Source: Planomicrobium okeanokoites
Lineage (GTDB): Bacteria > Bacillota > Bacilli > Bacillales_A > Planococcaceae
Reading direction: 5' to 3'
NCBI RefSeq assembly: GCF_003428875.1
Contig: NZ_QQRS01000001.1
Span: 558,001 to 622,000, forward strand
Length of the DNA: 64,000 bases
The position numbers and the translations under genes are program-made. Positions within the stretch are counted from its first letter, which is position 1. Each line of letters begins with the position of its first letter. Below, one piece after another: positions 17,914 through 27,505 of the stretch. The notes under the pieces were generated by a model, which searched no databases, was not told where the DNA came from, and saw only the letters and a list, made by a program, of their open reading frames with translations.

Positions 17914-18594
17914 TCAATTGACCTCTGTAATGTGCTCACGCTTAACCAGCCCTTTTTTCTCGCGTTTCTGCCCTTCCCTGCATCTGTCGAATAAAGGACA
18001 GATATGGCAGCCGGGATTTTGGGATTTGCAATGGTAGCGTCCAAAGAAAATGATCTGATGATGGGTTTTGGACCAGTCTTCCGAAGGCGTCTTTTTCATG
18101 ATGGTCTCTTCCACTTGCAGCGGCGAATCTTTCCAGCGATTGAGCCCCAGACGCTTCGCCACCCGTTCCACATGCGTATCGACTGCCAGTGCAGGAATCC
18201 CAAAAGCTACTGAAACGACAACATTTGCCGTTTTTCTGCCCACACCCGGCAAAGTCGTCAGTAAATCACGGTCCGCTGGAACTTCACTGTTGAATTGCTC
18301 AATCAGAATATGGCTCAATGCCTGGATGTTCTTCGCTTTATTGCGGAACAAGCCGATCGAACGGATATCATCCTGCAGCTCTTCAAGCGGCACAGATACA
18401 TAATCTTCCGGTGTATGGTATTTTTTGAAAAGGTCTGCGGTCACTTTATTGACCAATTTATCCGTGCACTGAGCGGACAGCAAAGTCGCAATCAAGAGAT
18501 CGAAAGGATTGCGGTGAATCAGCTCACAATGCGCATCAGGAAACATATGATCCATTTCCTCAAGGCATAATTGCCATTCTTTTTTTGACATCAT
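17914..18594 (-). CDS. nth: Endonuclease III (Nth)
   Basis: 226 residues. Helix-hairpin-helix LPGVGRKTANVV with catalytic Lys121, Asp139 in AVDTHV, and the 4Fe-4S cluster Cys189-x6-Cys196-x2-Cys199-x5-Cys205. It is a bifunctional glycosylase/AP lyase for oxidised pyrimidines. Start ATG 18594 is preferred because AGGTG lies 6 bases upstream; GTG 18603 overlaps that site. It follows dnaD by 12 bases, so dnaD-nth-ypoC is one operon. Confidence 0.96.
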   Translation of the reverse strand: MMSKKEWQLCLEEMDHMFPDAHCELIHRNPFDLLIATLLSAQCTDKLVNKVTADLFKKYHTPEDYVSVPLEELQDDIRSIGLFRNKAKNIQALSHILIEQFNSEVPADRDLLTTLPGVGRKTANVVVSVAFGIPALAVDTHVERVAKRLGLNRWKDSPLQVEETIMKKTPSEDWSKTHHQIIFFGRYHCKSQNPGCHICPLFDRCREGQKREKKGLVKREHITEVN

Positions 18595-18606
18595 TTCAAT
18601 CACCTG

Positions 18607-19311
18607 CTAATTCCGGTCTTCCAGCCAATTATAGAATTTCACTTTTTTTGCAGTGTTGTCTGTCGAAGGCTGAATCTGGATATTTTTTTCCCTGAAAGTT
18701 GCTGCATGCTTCGTGACTTCCGATGAAGTCTTGATATTCTTTTTCTTCCATTCGAAAAGGATGCGGTCAACATAGCGCAAACTCATTTTTTGAGAGATGA
18801 CCGCTTCTTTCAGCGCCATCCTGATGACAGCCGGTGTATGCCCGTCCTGATCCATCCACATTGAAATCGTTTCTATCTCCATGGGAGACAGGAACCTGCC
18901 AAACTCCTGTTCGAATAACTGGAATACCTGGCCTTCCATTTCTTTCTGGGAATGAATCTTTTCCTGGTGGACTTCCTGGTCCACACAATCAAGCAATCTA
19001 TTCCACAAAGGCTGCAGTGTGATGTTTTCTGTCAGGATGTCATTTGCCGTTTCCTGCTCAATGGCAATGAATCCTTGCTGCATCAATTTCTGCAGCATCG
19101 TCGTGACGCTTTTTTGAGAGCACATCATGCGTGCTCCGATTTCATCTGGAGTCGGGAAATGGTTTCCTGACTGCTGAAAAGCATGCACATGCATCAACAG
19201 CATGGCTTCTTCATCCGAAATCTTCAATTCCTTATAAAATTGAAAAAAAAGCTGGGAAATGTGAACATTCCCCTTCTCGATCCATGTCTGAAGTCGATCT
19301 GGCTGTTTCAT
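18607..19311 (-). CDS. dnaD: Replication initiation protein DnaD
   Basis: 234 residues. N-terminal winged-helix DDBH1 (about 1-100), DDBH2 helical domain (about 125-200) with the YVDRILFEWKKK motif that contacts DNA, and a charged tail. It loads the helicase with DnaB/DnaI and DnaA at origins and in PriA restart. The SD AAAGGTGG precedes the ATG. It is separated from asnS by 500 bp of repeat sequence, whereas in B. subtilis asnS-dnaD are close. Confidence 0.95.
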   Translation of the reverse strand: MKQPDRLQTWIEKGNVHISQLFFQFYKELKISDEEAMLLMHVHAFQQSGNHFPTPDEIGARMMCSQKSVTTMLQKLMQQGFIAIEQETANDILTENITLQPLWNRLLDCVDQEVHQEKIHSQKEMEGQVFQLFEQEFGRFLSPMEIETISMWMDQDGHTPAVIRMALKEAVISQKMSLRYVDRILFEWKKKNIKTSSEVTKHAATFREKNIQIQPSTDNTAKKVKFYNWLEDRN

Positions 19312-19377
19312 ATCCCAACCACCTTTCTATTTGTTATTACTAAATTATTTCATTTAAATAAATAAGAAGCTGTATAT

Positions 19378-19549
19378 ACGCTCCGGCGCTTAGGACAGTG
19401 CGAAGATTATGCTCCTGCGCACTGCTCGTCGCAAAGGAGGCGCCGCAAGTTCATGGCGCACCTTAGCTCCCGCAATAAGCCGAGAAGAACACTCGTCTTA
19501 TTGCTTCGCTCAGTCCATAGGCGCGCCTTTGCTGGATAACTCTCTGGAG
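19378..19549. repeat. Hairpin-rich intergenic segment next to repeat family A copy 2
   Basis: Non-coding block in the 500-bp dnaD-asnS gap. It contains stacked inverted repeats such as CAGTGCG...CGCACTG (from 19396) and GCAATAAG...CTTATTGC (19471-19503), and a GCTCCTGC...CTCGTCGCAAA module resembling bases 25975-26007. It looks like a degenerate mosaic of repeat parts. Confidence 0.5.
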
Positions 19550-19784
19550 ATATGGAGCAAAACAGCGCAGACTCCCAGGTGAGCAGCGAAGTGCTGAGAT
19601 CCACTCGGGTGAAGTGAAACGAACCCGAGTTAGCTAAGAGTTGGCCGCAGCTTGCAAGGCCGGCTCTTAGCGACGAAGCTAGCGCAGCGATGCAACGCAC
19701 TTTCATGTCTCGAAGCTAGCGAAGCAGAGACAGGAGCACGGTTTTTTGCAAGCCCCCAGGAAAGCAAGCTGTGTTGCGGAATAT
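19550..19784. repeat. Intergenic repeat family A, copy 2
   Basis: Ends ATATGGAGCAAAACAGCG... and (reverse complement of right end) ATATTCCGCAACACAGC... form ~30-bp imperfect terminal inverted repeats like copy 1 at 2081-2240. Both share GAAGTGCTGAGATCCACTCG (19602-19621). This copy is longer by an insert at about 19636-19745 with its own hairpins; 19670-19694 of the insert is an exact inverted match to 25981-26005. It lies downstream of asnS. Confidence 0.7.
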
Positions 19785-19812
19785 CGATTTATAAATTATT
19801 TTTACTTACGAG

Positions 19813-21108
19813 TTACGGATACAAACGGTTCAATAAACGTGGGAACGGGATGGATTCGCGGACGTGTTCTGCTCCTGAAATCCATGCTACTGTACGCTCC
19901 AACCCAAGTCCGAAGCCCGAATGCGGCACTGCGCCGTATTTGCTGAGCTCCAAATACCAAGCGTACGCAGATTCATCAAGGTTATGTTCCTTGATGCGCT
20001 GTTTCATCAGCTCGTAATCGTAGATGCGTTCAGATCCGCCAATGATTTCACCGTAACCTTCCGGTGCGATCAAATCGGCGCAAAGAACAACGTCGTCACG
20101 TTCCGGATGCGGCTGCATATAGAATGGCTTGATGCCGATCGGGTAATTGACGATGAATACAGGCATGTCGTAGCTTTCAGCGATAGCTGTTTCATGCGGC
20201 GCACCGAAATCGTCGCCCCATTCAATGTCATTAAAGCCATTATCATTCAACCATTTGATCGCTTCATCATAAGTGATGCGCGGGAATGGAGCTTTGATTT
20301 TTTCAAGTTTCGATGTATCTCTGCCCAGACGATCCAGTTCAAGTTTGCAGTTTTTCAACACGGATTGAACAATATGGGAAACAAACTGCTCCTGCACTTC
20401 AAGACTTTCATCGTGCTCCATGAACGCCATTTCCGGTTCGATCATCCAGAACTCGATCAAATGGCGGCGAGTTTTGGATTTTTCAGCGCGGAAAGTTGGT
20501 CCGAATGAGAATACTTTTCCTAATGCCATAGCCGCTGCTTCCATATAAAGCTGACCGGATTGAGACAGGAATGCATCTTCTTCAAAATATTTCGTGGCGA
20601 AAAGTTCAGAAGTGCCTTCAGGTGCAGAACCGGTTAAAATCGGCGGATCCACTTTTACAAAACCATTATCGTTGAAGAACTCATACGTAGCGCGGATAAT
20701 CTCGTTGCGGACTTTCATGATTGCATGCTGTTTACGCGAACGGAGCCATAAGTGGCGGTTATCCATCAGGAATTCTGTGCCATGTTCTTTGGGAGTGATC
20801 GGGAAATCTTTCGCTTCGTGAATCACTTCAATGCCTGTCACCGCTAATTCGTAGCCGAATGCAGAACGTTCATCTTCTTTTACTTCCCCAGTAACATATA
20901 GGGATGTTTCCTGAGTCAAAGCTTTTGCTGCTGCGAATACTTCTTCGCCGACTTCCGCTTTCACCACTACTCCCTGTACAAATCCTGAGCCATCGCGTAA
21001 TTGGAGAAACGCGATTTTTCCGCTTGAGCGTTTGTTTGCGACCCAAGCACCCAGTTTAATCGTTTGACCGTTATATTTAGCCATTTCGGCAATTGTAATT
21101 TTTTTCAT
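19813..21108 (-). CDS. asnS: Asparaginyl-tRNA synthetase
   Basis: 431 residues, class IIb. OB-fold anticodon domain (about 15-100), then the catalytic core with motif 2 [15 protein letters not shown] and motif 3 [13 protein letters not shown]. The start at 21108 has GGAGGCTAGT just upstream; an in-frame TTG four codons earlier overlaps that site. It follows aspB by 27 bases, probably in one transcript. No T-box leader was recognised upstream. Confidence 0.97.
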   Translation of the reverse strand: MKKITIAEMAKYNGQTIKLGAWVANKRSSGKIAFLQLRDGSGFVQGVVVKAEVGEEVFAAAKALTQETSLYVTGEVKEDERSAFGYELAVTGIEVIHEAKDFPITPKEHGTEFLMDNRHLWLRSRKQHAIMKVRNEIIRATYEFFNDNGFVKVDPPILTGSAPEGTSELFATKYFEEDAFLSQSGQLYMEAAAMALGKVFSFGPTFRAEKSKTRRHLIEFWMIEPEMAFMEHDESLEVQEQFVSHIVQSVLKNCKLELDRLGRDTSKLEKIKAPFPRITYDEAIKWLNDNGFNDIEWGDDFGAPHETAIAESYDMPVFIVNYPIGIKPFYMQPHPERDDVVLCADLIAPEGYGEIIGGSERIYDYELMKQRIKEHNLDESAYAWYLELSKYGAVPHSGFGLGLERTVAWISGAEHVRESIPFPRLLNRLYP

Positions 21109-21135
21109 ACTAGCCTCCAAGAATGTGTTTTCAAC

Positions 21136-22326
21136 TTAATTTTGCCATCTTGATGTTACGAATTCACCGATTCGCTCCACCGCTTCATTCAATGCTTCCA
21201 GCGACGTGGCGTAAGATAGACGGATTGTGGATGGTGCCCCAAACCCTGAACCAGGGATAACCGCGACATTCGCTTCCGTCAGCAATGCTTCCACGAATTC
21301 ATCGACTGAAGCAAAACCGGCCTTCTCCGCTGCTTCTGACACATCAGGCAATAAATAAAATGCCCCTTGCGGCCGAATTATGTTAAAGCCTGGGATTGCT
21401 TCCAGTTTCGGAAAGATTTCTTCCAATCTGCTTTCAAAAGCCTGGCGCATTTCTTCAACCGCCCCTTGTGGACCATTATACGCTTCTATTGCAGCATATT
21501 GTGAAGTCGTTGTGGGATTCGAAGTGGAATGGCTGGCAAGATTCGTCATAGCTTTGATCAGTTTAGAATCCCCTGCCGCATAACCGATCCGCCAACCTGT
21601 CATGGAATGGGATTTTGAAACACCATTCACAATGATTGTGCGATTTTTTGCATCTTCAGATAAAGTTGCGATCGATACATGTTCACTTCCGCCATAAATC
21701 AATTTCTCGTAAATTTCATCAGAAACGATCAAAATATCTTTTTCACGGCAAACTTCAGCCAGTTCCTGCAGCTCTTCCTTGGAATAGATCATTCCCGTCG
21801 GATTGCTCGGTGTATTGATCATCACCGCTTTGGTGCGGTCAGTAATGGCTTCACGCAATTGCTGAGGTGAAATCTTATAATTCTGGCTGGCTGTAGCTTC
21901 TATGTATACAGGCACGCCTTCCGCCAGTTTCACTTGCTCTGGATAACTGACCCAATACGGTATCGGGATAATGACTTCATCACCTTTATCCAGTAACACC
22001 TGGAATAATGTATACAGGACGTGTTTAGCCCCGACACCCACCATCACTTCGGCTGGCGCGTATGTCAGTTGCTGGTCACGTTTCAGTTTTTCGATGATCG
22101 CTTCTTTTAAAGCAGGCAAACCGCCAGCTGGCGTATATTTCGTTTTGCCTTCCATCATCGATTTATAAGCAGCCTGAAGGATGTTTTCAGGGGTATTATA
22201 ATCCGGCTCTCCTGCTCCGAGTCCGATTATATCGACTCCCTGCGCTTTCAGTTCATTGGCTTTCGCTGTAATTGCCAGAGTTGTTGAAGGCGTCAGAGTT
22301 TGAACACGATTTGCTAATTTAATCAC
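21136..22326 (-). CDS. aspB: Aspartate aminotransferase
   Basis: 396 residues, fold type I PLP enzyme of subgroup I gamma. Visible: GLGAGEPDYNTP, NTPSNPTG, SDEIYEKL and the PLP lysine in VSKSHSMTGWRIGY. The GTG start at 22326 has GAAGGGATT upstream. It interconverts aspartate and oxaloacetate, supplying aspartate to neighbouring asnS, panD and dapB pathways. Operon order ypmA-ypmB-aspB-asnS. Confidence 0.95.
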   Translation of the reverse strand: MIKLANRVQTLTPSTTLAITAKANELKAQGVDIIGLGAGEPDYNTPENILQAAYKSMMEGKTKYTPAGGLPALKEAIIEKLKRDQQLTYAPAEVMVGVGAKHVLYTLFQVLLDKGDEVIIPIPYWVSYPEQVKLAEGVPVYIEATASQNYKISPQQLREAITDRTKAVMINTPSNPTGMIYSKEELQELAEVCREKDILIVSDEIYEKLIYGGSEHVSIATLSEDAKNRTIIVNGVSKSHSMTGWRIGYAAGDSKLIKAMTNLASHSTSNPTTTSQYAAIEAYNGPQGAVEEMRQAFESRLEEIFPKLEAIPGFNIIRPQGAFYLLPDVSEAAEKAGFASVDEFVEALLTEANVAVIPGSGFGAPSTIRLSYATSLEALNEAVERIGEFVTSRWQN

Positions 22327-22341
22327 AAGTCTTCAATCCCT

Positions 22342-22818
22342 TCACAAATTTAAAATCCTTTTATAGACGGAACCATCTTCTGCGGAAATGTAAACATAAT
22401 TCAATTTATCGTTTTCTGTTAAAAACACAACTTCCCAGATCGTCTTATTGTCTTCCTGGCCAAGTTTGGTATGAAGCACTTCCTTGACTTCCATTTCTTT
22501 GAAGGCGATGCCACGTGCTTCCTGGGCAGTTATCTTGCCTTCCAGCTCCGTTTCAGATAGTTCCTGGCCTCCCATAGGCACAAATACCGCCTTTAATTTG
22601 CCTTCACTGTCTGTCCCGATAACAGTAACCGATTTCTGGTCATTGGAATATACATATGATCTGCTGACTTCACTAAGGAGGTTTTCATCCTTAACCTTTG
22701 CAATAGCGGTTTCTTCCGCATCTGAAAAAGGTTTATTGCCCAGAATCAGGATTAAGATGGTCAGAACAATCGCCAGAAACGATAAAAAACCTGCTATAAA
22801 TAGTATCCATTGTTTCAT
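22342..22818 (-). CDS. ypmB: YpmB family membrane-anchored protein (DUF5590)
   Basis: 158 residues. One N-terminal TM helix (residues 5-27), then an extracytoplasmic domain with two PepSY-like halves (SEVSRSYVYSNDQ, VYISAEDGSVYKR). Function unknown; it is conserved between ypmA and aspB. The SD AGGTGATGAA precedes ATG. Confidence 0.85.
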   Translation of the reverse strand: MKQWILFIAGFLSFLAIVLTILILILGNKPFSDAEETAIAKVKDENLLSEVSRSYVYSNDQKSVTVIGTDSEGKLKAVFVPMGGQELSETELEGKITAQEARGIAFKEMEVKEVLHTKLGQEDNKTIWEVVFLTENDKLNYVYISAEDGSVYKRILNL

Positions 22819-22832
22819 TTCATCACCTGAAC

Positions 22833-23003
22833 CTATGTTTTATAAATCGTGAAGACCGCTTTCTCCGGATCTTCTTTATCGAGTGCCAGTCCAAACATCA
22901 GATTATCATGCTTCAACGTGCGGTTGAGTGCGTCCACCACTTTATATAAATCCGGCTGGTAAGCGACATTTACAGTGGAAAGTACTTCAATTTTCGACTC
23001 CAT
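22833..23003 (-). CDS. ypmA: YpmA family protein (DUF4264)
   Basis: 56 residues from ATG 23003, chosen because AAGGAAGG lies 8 bases ahead and the length equals B. subtilis YpmA. An in-frame ATG at 23030 has no site and overlaps the dinG stop. Small soluble protein of unknown function, between dinG and ypmB. Confidence 0.85.
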   Translation of the reverse strand: MESKIEVLSTVNVAYQPDLYKVVDALNRTLKHDNLMFGLALDKEDPEKAVFTIYKT

Positions 23004-23026
23004 CTGAACGACCTTCCTTTCATTTT

Positions 23027-25789
23027 TCATTGCTTATTATACCAATGTTCAATATCCGTTACCATCTTTTCCAAAGACACTTTTGATACGCCCACATCCG
23101 GAAGGGCATTGAGAAATTCTTGCCCATAGGATTTCGTTTCAATGCGGCGGTCCAATACGATGAACATTCCCTGGTCTTCTTTGGAACGGATCAGCCGTCC
23201 AAAGCCTTGCCTTAATCTCAATACTGCTTCAGGCAAAGCATAATGCAGAAACGGATTGATGCCTTCTTTGGATATCATTTCTGATTTCGCCTTGAACACC
23301 GGTTCATCGGGAGACGTGAAAGGGAGCCGCACTACGACCACCGCACGGAGCGCATCTCCCGGCACATCAACGCCTTCCCAAAAACTGTTCGTACCGAAAA
23401 GCACGGACTTCTGGAAACGCTGGAATGATTTCAACAGGCGCATCCGGCTGCCTGAAGAGATTCCCTGGGCAAAGAGCATATAGTCATCGAGCAAGCCGGT
23501 ATCCTGTATAAGTTCCACCGTTTTGCGGAGCATATCCTGGGAGGTGAATAAAACAAAACAACGCCCCTCGGTAACCAGCACTGTACGGATGACCGCATCA
23601 GCTACCGCTTCTATATAGTCGATTTGGGAGACTTGCTGAATATCAGGCATATCATCTATGACAAAAACCCGTGCTCCCTGATAGAAATCTTGAGGCGGTT
23701 CATATTTGGTGATCGGAACTGAAGCAGGGACACCTAACTGGTTCACGATGAAACGCTCATTGGATGGGACGGTCATTGTGCCTGACAGCCAGATGATCGC
23801 TTTATCACCGCGTATAGGGGCTGTGACTTTATCAATGATCGACTTTACTTCGAACGGCCGTTTATATAAGGAAAGGCTGTTAGGAAGGCTGCGCAGATCC
23901 CCTTCGATCCAGCTGACTTCGTCATTGACCGGAAAGACGAAGATTTCACTGAACTCAACTGCTTTCACCATAAGCTCCTGCGTCCAGTAACGCCATTCGG
24001 CAATGGTCAGTTTCTCTTCAATCGGCTTTTCATTGATCATTTCCGCTTTTTGCAAAATGGTCTGTGCAAGATCGATCCATTCATTCAGCAAGCGCAGAAG
24101 TTCTGTATAGTCATTTATATCCAAATTCATTTCACTCAATAGCAGTGAATTCTTCTTATGCTTCCGAGCTTTGAATTTCTCAGAAAACTCAATTGAAAGC
24201 AATGTGCTGATCCGGTCAAAAATTGAAGTGAACCCGATAAACAGCATATCTAGCTTCACCATTTCAGCCGCACTCGCAAAACCTGTCTGTTCAGCAGCCA
24301 ATTTCATTTTTGTAAATAACTGTTTTTCTTCAGAAGTGCCGATTTGACCGAATATATATTTCCACTGCGTATAAACGAATGTCTTTTCATATTGGGATAC
24401 AGCAGATTGGACCGCCTGATGGGCTTCATCCCAGATGACGGCATCGACATTTTCCAATAGTGGATGGCTGGATTGCGGTTGATATAGCAGGTAAGAATGA
24501 TTGGTTACGATGATATCTGCACTTCTGGCAAGTTCCAGTGCATATTCATAGAAATCATACGACTTTTCTTCACTTCCTGGCCTTCTTGTGTGTGATCGTC
24601 TAATCTTATCAAGCAATAATTGCCCGCCGCTTGAAACATTCAATTCATTCAGATCACCGGTTGACGTTTTAGTCAGCCAAATCAGAATTTGCATGATTGT
24701 AAATGTTTCATCATAGGATTCGTCCTCACCATATAATATTTCGGTAAATCTTGTAAGATCGATATAATGGCCGAGCCCTTTGATCAAGGCAATATTTACC
24801 GGTTGTCCTATGAATCTTTCTACGATTCCCGCTTCATTCCATAATAACTGGTCTTGAAGATGGGTAGTATACGTACTGACAAGCACCTGTTTCCCTGTTG
24901 CAAGCGCGTGATTGGCTGCCGGCAATAAATAAGCGATGGTTTTACCCATCCCCGTCGACGCTTCTATGACCATTTCATCAGCATTCTCCAATGTTTCATG
25001 GATTGCGGACATCATCTGAAACTGGCTTTCACGGCGCTCAAAATTAGGAAAAACTTCTTCGAGCCTGTTGTGCCAGTCTGTTTTTGGCTGGTACTGCCCC
25101 CGTTTCCGGTTAGCCGGATTTTTCCTGAGTTTTAAAGGCACCCCGTTGAACTGATCCATCTCATTATGATGTGAGCCTCTTTTTTTGGCAGTTTCTTCAT
25201 ATAACAGACGGGACAAGTCGGACTTTAATTGGAACGAACGTTTATGTAATAAAGCCAAAGTTTCATATGGCAAAAGTCCAAGATCATTTTTCGCCCGTAA
25301 AAAAAGCTCAGCAGTCGCATAAGCGTCATCATCTGCGCGGTGAGCGTTGCCCAGCGATATGCCCAGGTCGGCTGTAATATCCTGTAATTTATAGCTGATT
25401 GCCGTCGGATAAAGCAAACGGGATAATTCAACAGTATCCATAGTTAGGCCCTGCCATTTCGGAAGGCCGCTGCGCTGCAATTCCTTTTGCAAAAAAGGGA
25501 GATCAAAATTGGTATTATGGGCGACGAAAATCGCATCCTGCATTTTCTCGAAAACCGTTTCAGCATATGCCTCGAAAGGCTCAGCTTGTACTACATCAGC
25601 GTCGGATATGCCAGTGAGATCCTGAATGAACATGGGAATTCTGCGTCCAGGATTAACGAATTTCGTATATGTATCTGTAATGGTGCCATTTTCAATCGTA
25701 ACAATTGCCAATTGGATAATCCGATCACCTTTTACAGGGGAATGGCCCGTCGTCTCAATATCGACGACAACATATTTATCTGTGTTCAT
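23027..25789 (-). CDS. dinG: DinG: DEDDh exonuclease fused to XPD-like helicase
   Basis: 920 residues. N-terminal DnaQ-type 3'-5' exonuclease (1-175): DIETTG (10-15), HNTNFD, HRADDDA. A superfamily 2 helicase domain follows, with EASTGMGKT and WDEAHQ, and RQGFGRLIR near the end. The four-Cys iron-sulphur cluster of E. coli DinG is not evident, as in the Firmicute form, where exonuclease rather than helicase activity has been reported. The SD GAGGGATT precedes ATG 25789. Confidence 0.95.
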   Translation of the reverse strand: MNTDKYVVVDIETTGHSPVKGDRIIQLAIVTIENGTITDTYTKFVNPGRRIPMFIQDLTGISDADVVQAEPFEAYAETVFEKMQDAIFVAHNTNFDLPFLQKELQRSGLPKWQGLTMDTVELSRLLYPTAISYKLQDITADLGISLGNAHRADDDAYATAELFLRAKNDLGLLPYETLALLHKRSFQLKSDLSRLLYEETAKKRGSHHNEMDQFNGVPLKLRKNPANRKRGQYQPKTDWHNRLEEVFPNFERRESQFQMMSAIHETLENADEMVIEASTGMGKTIAYLLPAANHALATGKQVLVSTYTTHLQDQLLWNEAGIVERFIGQPVNIALIKGLGHYIDLTRFTEILYGEDESYDETFTIMQILIWLTKTSTGDLNELNVSSGGQLLLDKIRRSHTRRPGSEEKSYDFYEYALELARSADIIVTNHSYLLYQPQSSHPLLENVDAVIWDEAHQAVQSAVSQYEKTFVYTQWKYIFGQIGTSEEKQLFTKMKLAAEQTGFASAAEMVKLDMLFIGFTSIFDRISTLLSIEFSEKFKARKHKKNSLLLSEMNLDINDYTELLRLLNEWIDLAQTILQKAEMINEKPIEEKLTIAEWRYWTQELMVKAVEFSEIFVFPVNDEVSWIEGDLRSLPNSLSLYKRPFEVKSIIDKVTAPIRGDKAIIWLSGTMTVPSNERFIVNQLGVPASVPITKYEPPQDFYQGARVFVIDDMPDIQQVSQIDYIEAVADAVIRTVLVTEGRCFVLFTSQDMLRKTVELIQDTGLLDDYMLFAQGISSGSRMRLLKSFQRFQKSVLFGTNSFWEGVDVPGDALRAVVVVRLPFTSPDEPVFKAKSEMISKEGINPFLHYALPEAVLRLRQGFGRLIRSKEDQGMFIVLDRRIETKSYGQEFLNALPDVGVSKVSLEKMVTDIEHWYNKQ

Positions 25790-25816
25790 GACAATCCCTC
25801 TTTCTTAGGTGATTCT

Positions 25817-25822
25817 ATTATA
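25817..25822 (-). promoter_or_regulatory. Possible dinG -10 at the edge of repeat cluster B1
   Basis: TATAAT on the minus strand 27 bases before the dinG start. Its first base is the terminal base of the repeat cluster, so the repeat supplies the upstream promoter region. No convincing -35 is present. Confidence 0.35.
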
Positions 25823-26112
25823 GAAAAGCGGAAACGGCCGCTCAGCTCCGACAAGCGTAAGGCACTCTGGCGTAGCGGCGTGTTTTCAGCCGCCTAGCCA
25901 GAGAGACTTACGACTCGAGGAGTTGGCCGTTGGAGTCTGGAGAATAGAAAAGCGACAGCGCCCGCTTCGCTCTGTGCTCCTGCATCGCTGCGCTAGCTTC
26001 GTCGCAAAGCCTTGACCTCGCAGACGTCGGTCAAGACTTGGCCGCTGGAGTCTGGACAATAGAAAAGCGGAAACGGCCGCTCAGCTCTGAAAGGCATAAT
26101 GCGGCCCGGCTC
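25822..26112. repeat. Intergenic repeat family B, cluster 1 (two full copies plus one truncated)
   Basis: Tandem units start AGAAAAGCG at 25822, 25946 and 26061, and the first two end TGGAGTCTGG(A). Each full unit (~110-120 bp) folds into one long interrupted hairpin. In unit 1: GGCC/GGCC at the base, CGTAAG/CTTACG, CTCTGGC/GCCAGAG and GCGGC-loop-GCCGC at the tip (25875-25892). Unit 3 stops after GGCATAATG. Unit 2 contains the 25-bp module shared with family A copy 2. It sits between panD and dinG. Confidence 0.8.
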
Positions 26113-26240
26113 ATTTTAATTTTGAAAAACTACGGTTTCTAATCCTATGGAAAAATTGTAACATATCCGGCCCTTTTACGCTTTTTTGTTCAGCCCCAAA
26201 CAAGGCTGATTATTGAACGAACATGTATTAACCGCCATAG

Positions 26241-26271
26241 CAAAAAGAAAAAGCCTTCTTTTGGAAGGCTT
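26241..26271 (-). terminator. Terminator after panD
   Basis: Minus strand AAGCCTTC-CAAAA-GAAGGCTT followed by TTTCTTTTT, 5 bases past the panD stop. Confidence 0.9.
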
Positions 26272-26275
26272 GGTC

Positions 26276-26659
26276 CTACATAATAGTAGCTTCTGGTTCG
26301 TAGCTGATGATTTCTTTGATCCTATTGTCTCCATCCATGATCGCGACGGTCGGTTTATGGTCACGCGCATTTTCATCCATTATATAAGCATATGACAGGA
26401 TGATGACGATATCGCCTTTTTGTACGAGGCGGGCTGCCGCTCCATTGACACAGATGACACCGCTGCCGCGTTCTCCTGAAATTATATAGGTTTCAAAGCG
26501 TGCACCGTTATTATTATTGACGATATGGACTTTTTCATTCGGCAGCATGCCGACTGCGTCGAGCAGATCCTGGTCGATTGTGATACTGCCGACATAGTTT
26601 AAATCGGCTTCGGTGACAGTGGCACGGTGGATTTTTGAATTGAGCATCATACGAAGCAT
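26276..26659 (-). CDS. panD: Aspartate 1-decarboxylase PanD
   Basis: 127 residues. The proenzyme self-cleavage site Gly24-Ser25 (YVGSITID) that creates the pyruvoyl cofactor is intact, as are Lys9 ([10 protein letters not shown]) and the Tyr/Asn pocket. It makes beta-alanine for pantothenate. It starts 2 bases after panC with SD AAGGGGAA, so it is cotranscribed with panC. Confidence 0.96.
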   Translation of the reverse strand: MLRMMLNSKIHRATVTEADLNYVGSITIDQDLLDAVGMLPNEKVHIVNNNNGARFETYIISGERGSGVICVNGAAARLVQKGDIVIILSYAYIMDENARDHKPTVAIMDGDNRIKEIISYEPEATIM

Positions 26660-26661
26660 TG

Positions 26662-27498
26662 TCAGTTCCCCTTTACATTAAATATAAGATTGTCGATCAA
26701 ACGGGCTTTTTCAAATTGGACAGCTAATGCCAAAATAACTTCACTTTCAAAGTCTTCTGTGAGTTCAGGATAAGACAGCAATTGAATATAATCTATCTGT
26801 CCTGAAGTGTTGGCGTTTAAATGCTGCTCCATGAGCGGAACCGGATTCTCCCCGGCTAATACAGCCTGTTTGCCGAGTTCAAGCGCTCTTTTCAGATGCG
26901 GTGCTTCGGCACGTTCCTGATCGCTCAAATATACATTGCGTGAACTTTTCGCCAGTCCATCATGTTCCCTGACTGTGGCAACACGTCGTATGTCCAGCGG
27001 AAAATTAAAATCCTCCACCCAAGACTCGATGATGGCTAATTGCTGCGCATCTTTTTGGCCGAAATATGCGCGATCAGCTTGCGCCAGGTGAAACAGCTTT
27101 GTGACCACTTTCAGCACGCCGTCAAAATGTCCCGGCCGTGATTTACCGCATAACTGATCCGCCAGTCTGCCGGCGGATATTGTAATAGCAGATTCCTTCG
27201 GATACATTTCTTCGGCTGTCGGCGCAAATACTGCATCTGTCCCCGCTGTTTCAGCGAGTTGTATATCACGCGACATATTTCGCGGATAGCGTTCAAAATC
27301 TTCGTTCGGTCCGAATTGTGCGGGATTTACAAAAATGCTCATCAGCACTGCATCATTTTCCTTCTTCGCAGCTTCGACAAGTGTCAGATGGCCTTCGTGC
27401 AGAAAGCCCATTGTCGGCACCAATCCGATGCTCAGACCCGCATCCTTTTTTTCCCTTACCCATTCCTGGAGTCCCGCAATTGTTTCAATGGTTCGCAA
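26662..27498 (-). CDS. panC: Pantothenate synthetase PanC
   Basis: 278 residues from TTG 27498. The start is chosen on AAGGAGAG 9 bases upstream and on family length; an upstream open extension (to 27615) reads through the leader hairpin and is spurious. Motifs: [10 protein letters not shown] (nucleotide-binding HxGH-like HEGH at 34-37), [19 protein letters not shown] and KSSRN. It joins pantoate and beta-alanine using ATP. panB, normally next upstream, is absent; birA lies directly upstream across a 224-bp leader. Confidence 0.94.
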   Translation of the reverse strand: MRTIETIAGLQEWVREKKDAGLSIGLVPTMGFLHEGHLTLVEAAKKENDAVLMSIFVNPAQFGPNEDFERYPRNMSRDIQLAETAGTDAVFAPTAEEMYPKESAITISAGRLADQLCGKSRPGHFDGVLKVVTKLFHLAQADRAYFGQKDAQQLAIIESWVEDFNFPLDIRRVATVREHDGLAKSSRNVYLSDQERAEAPHLKRALELGKQAVLAGENPVPLMEQHLNANTSGQIDYIQLLSYPELTEDFESEVILALAVQFEKARLIDNLIFNVKGN

Positions 27499-27505
27499 TA
27501 CTTCT

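Noticed and set aside
21109..21135. T-box leader for asnS
   Set aside because: Only 27 bases separate aspB and asnS; no room for a T-box and none seen ahead of aspB.
25822..26112. CRISPR-like array
   Set aside because: Units are ~110-120 bp, adjacent, and palindromic along their whole length; there are no regular short repeats with unique spacers and no cas genes.
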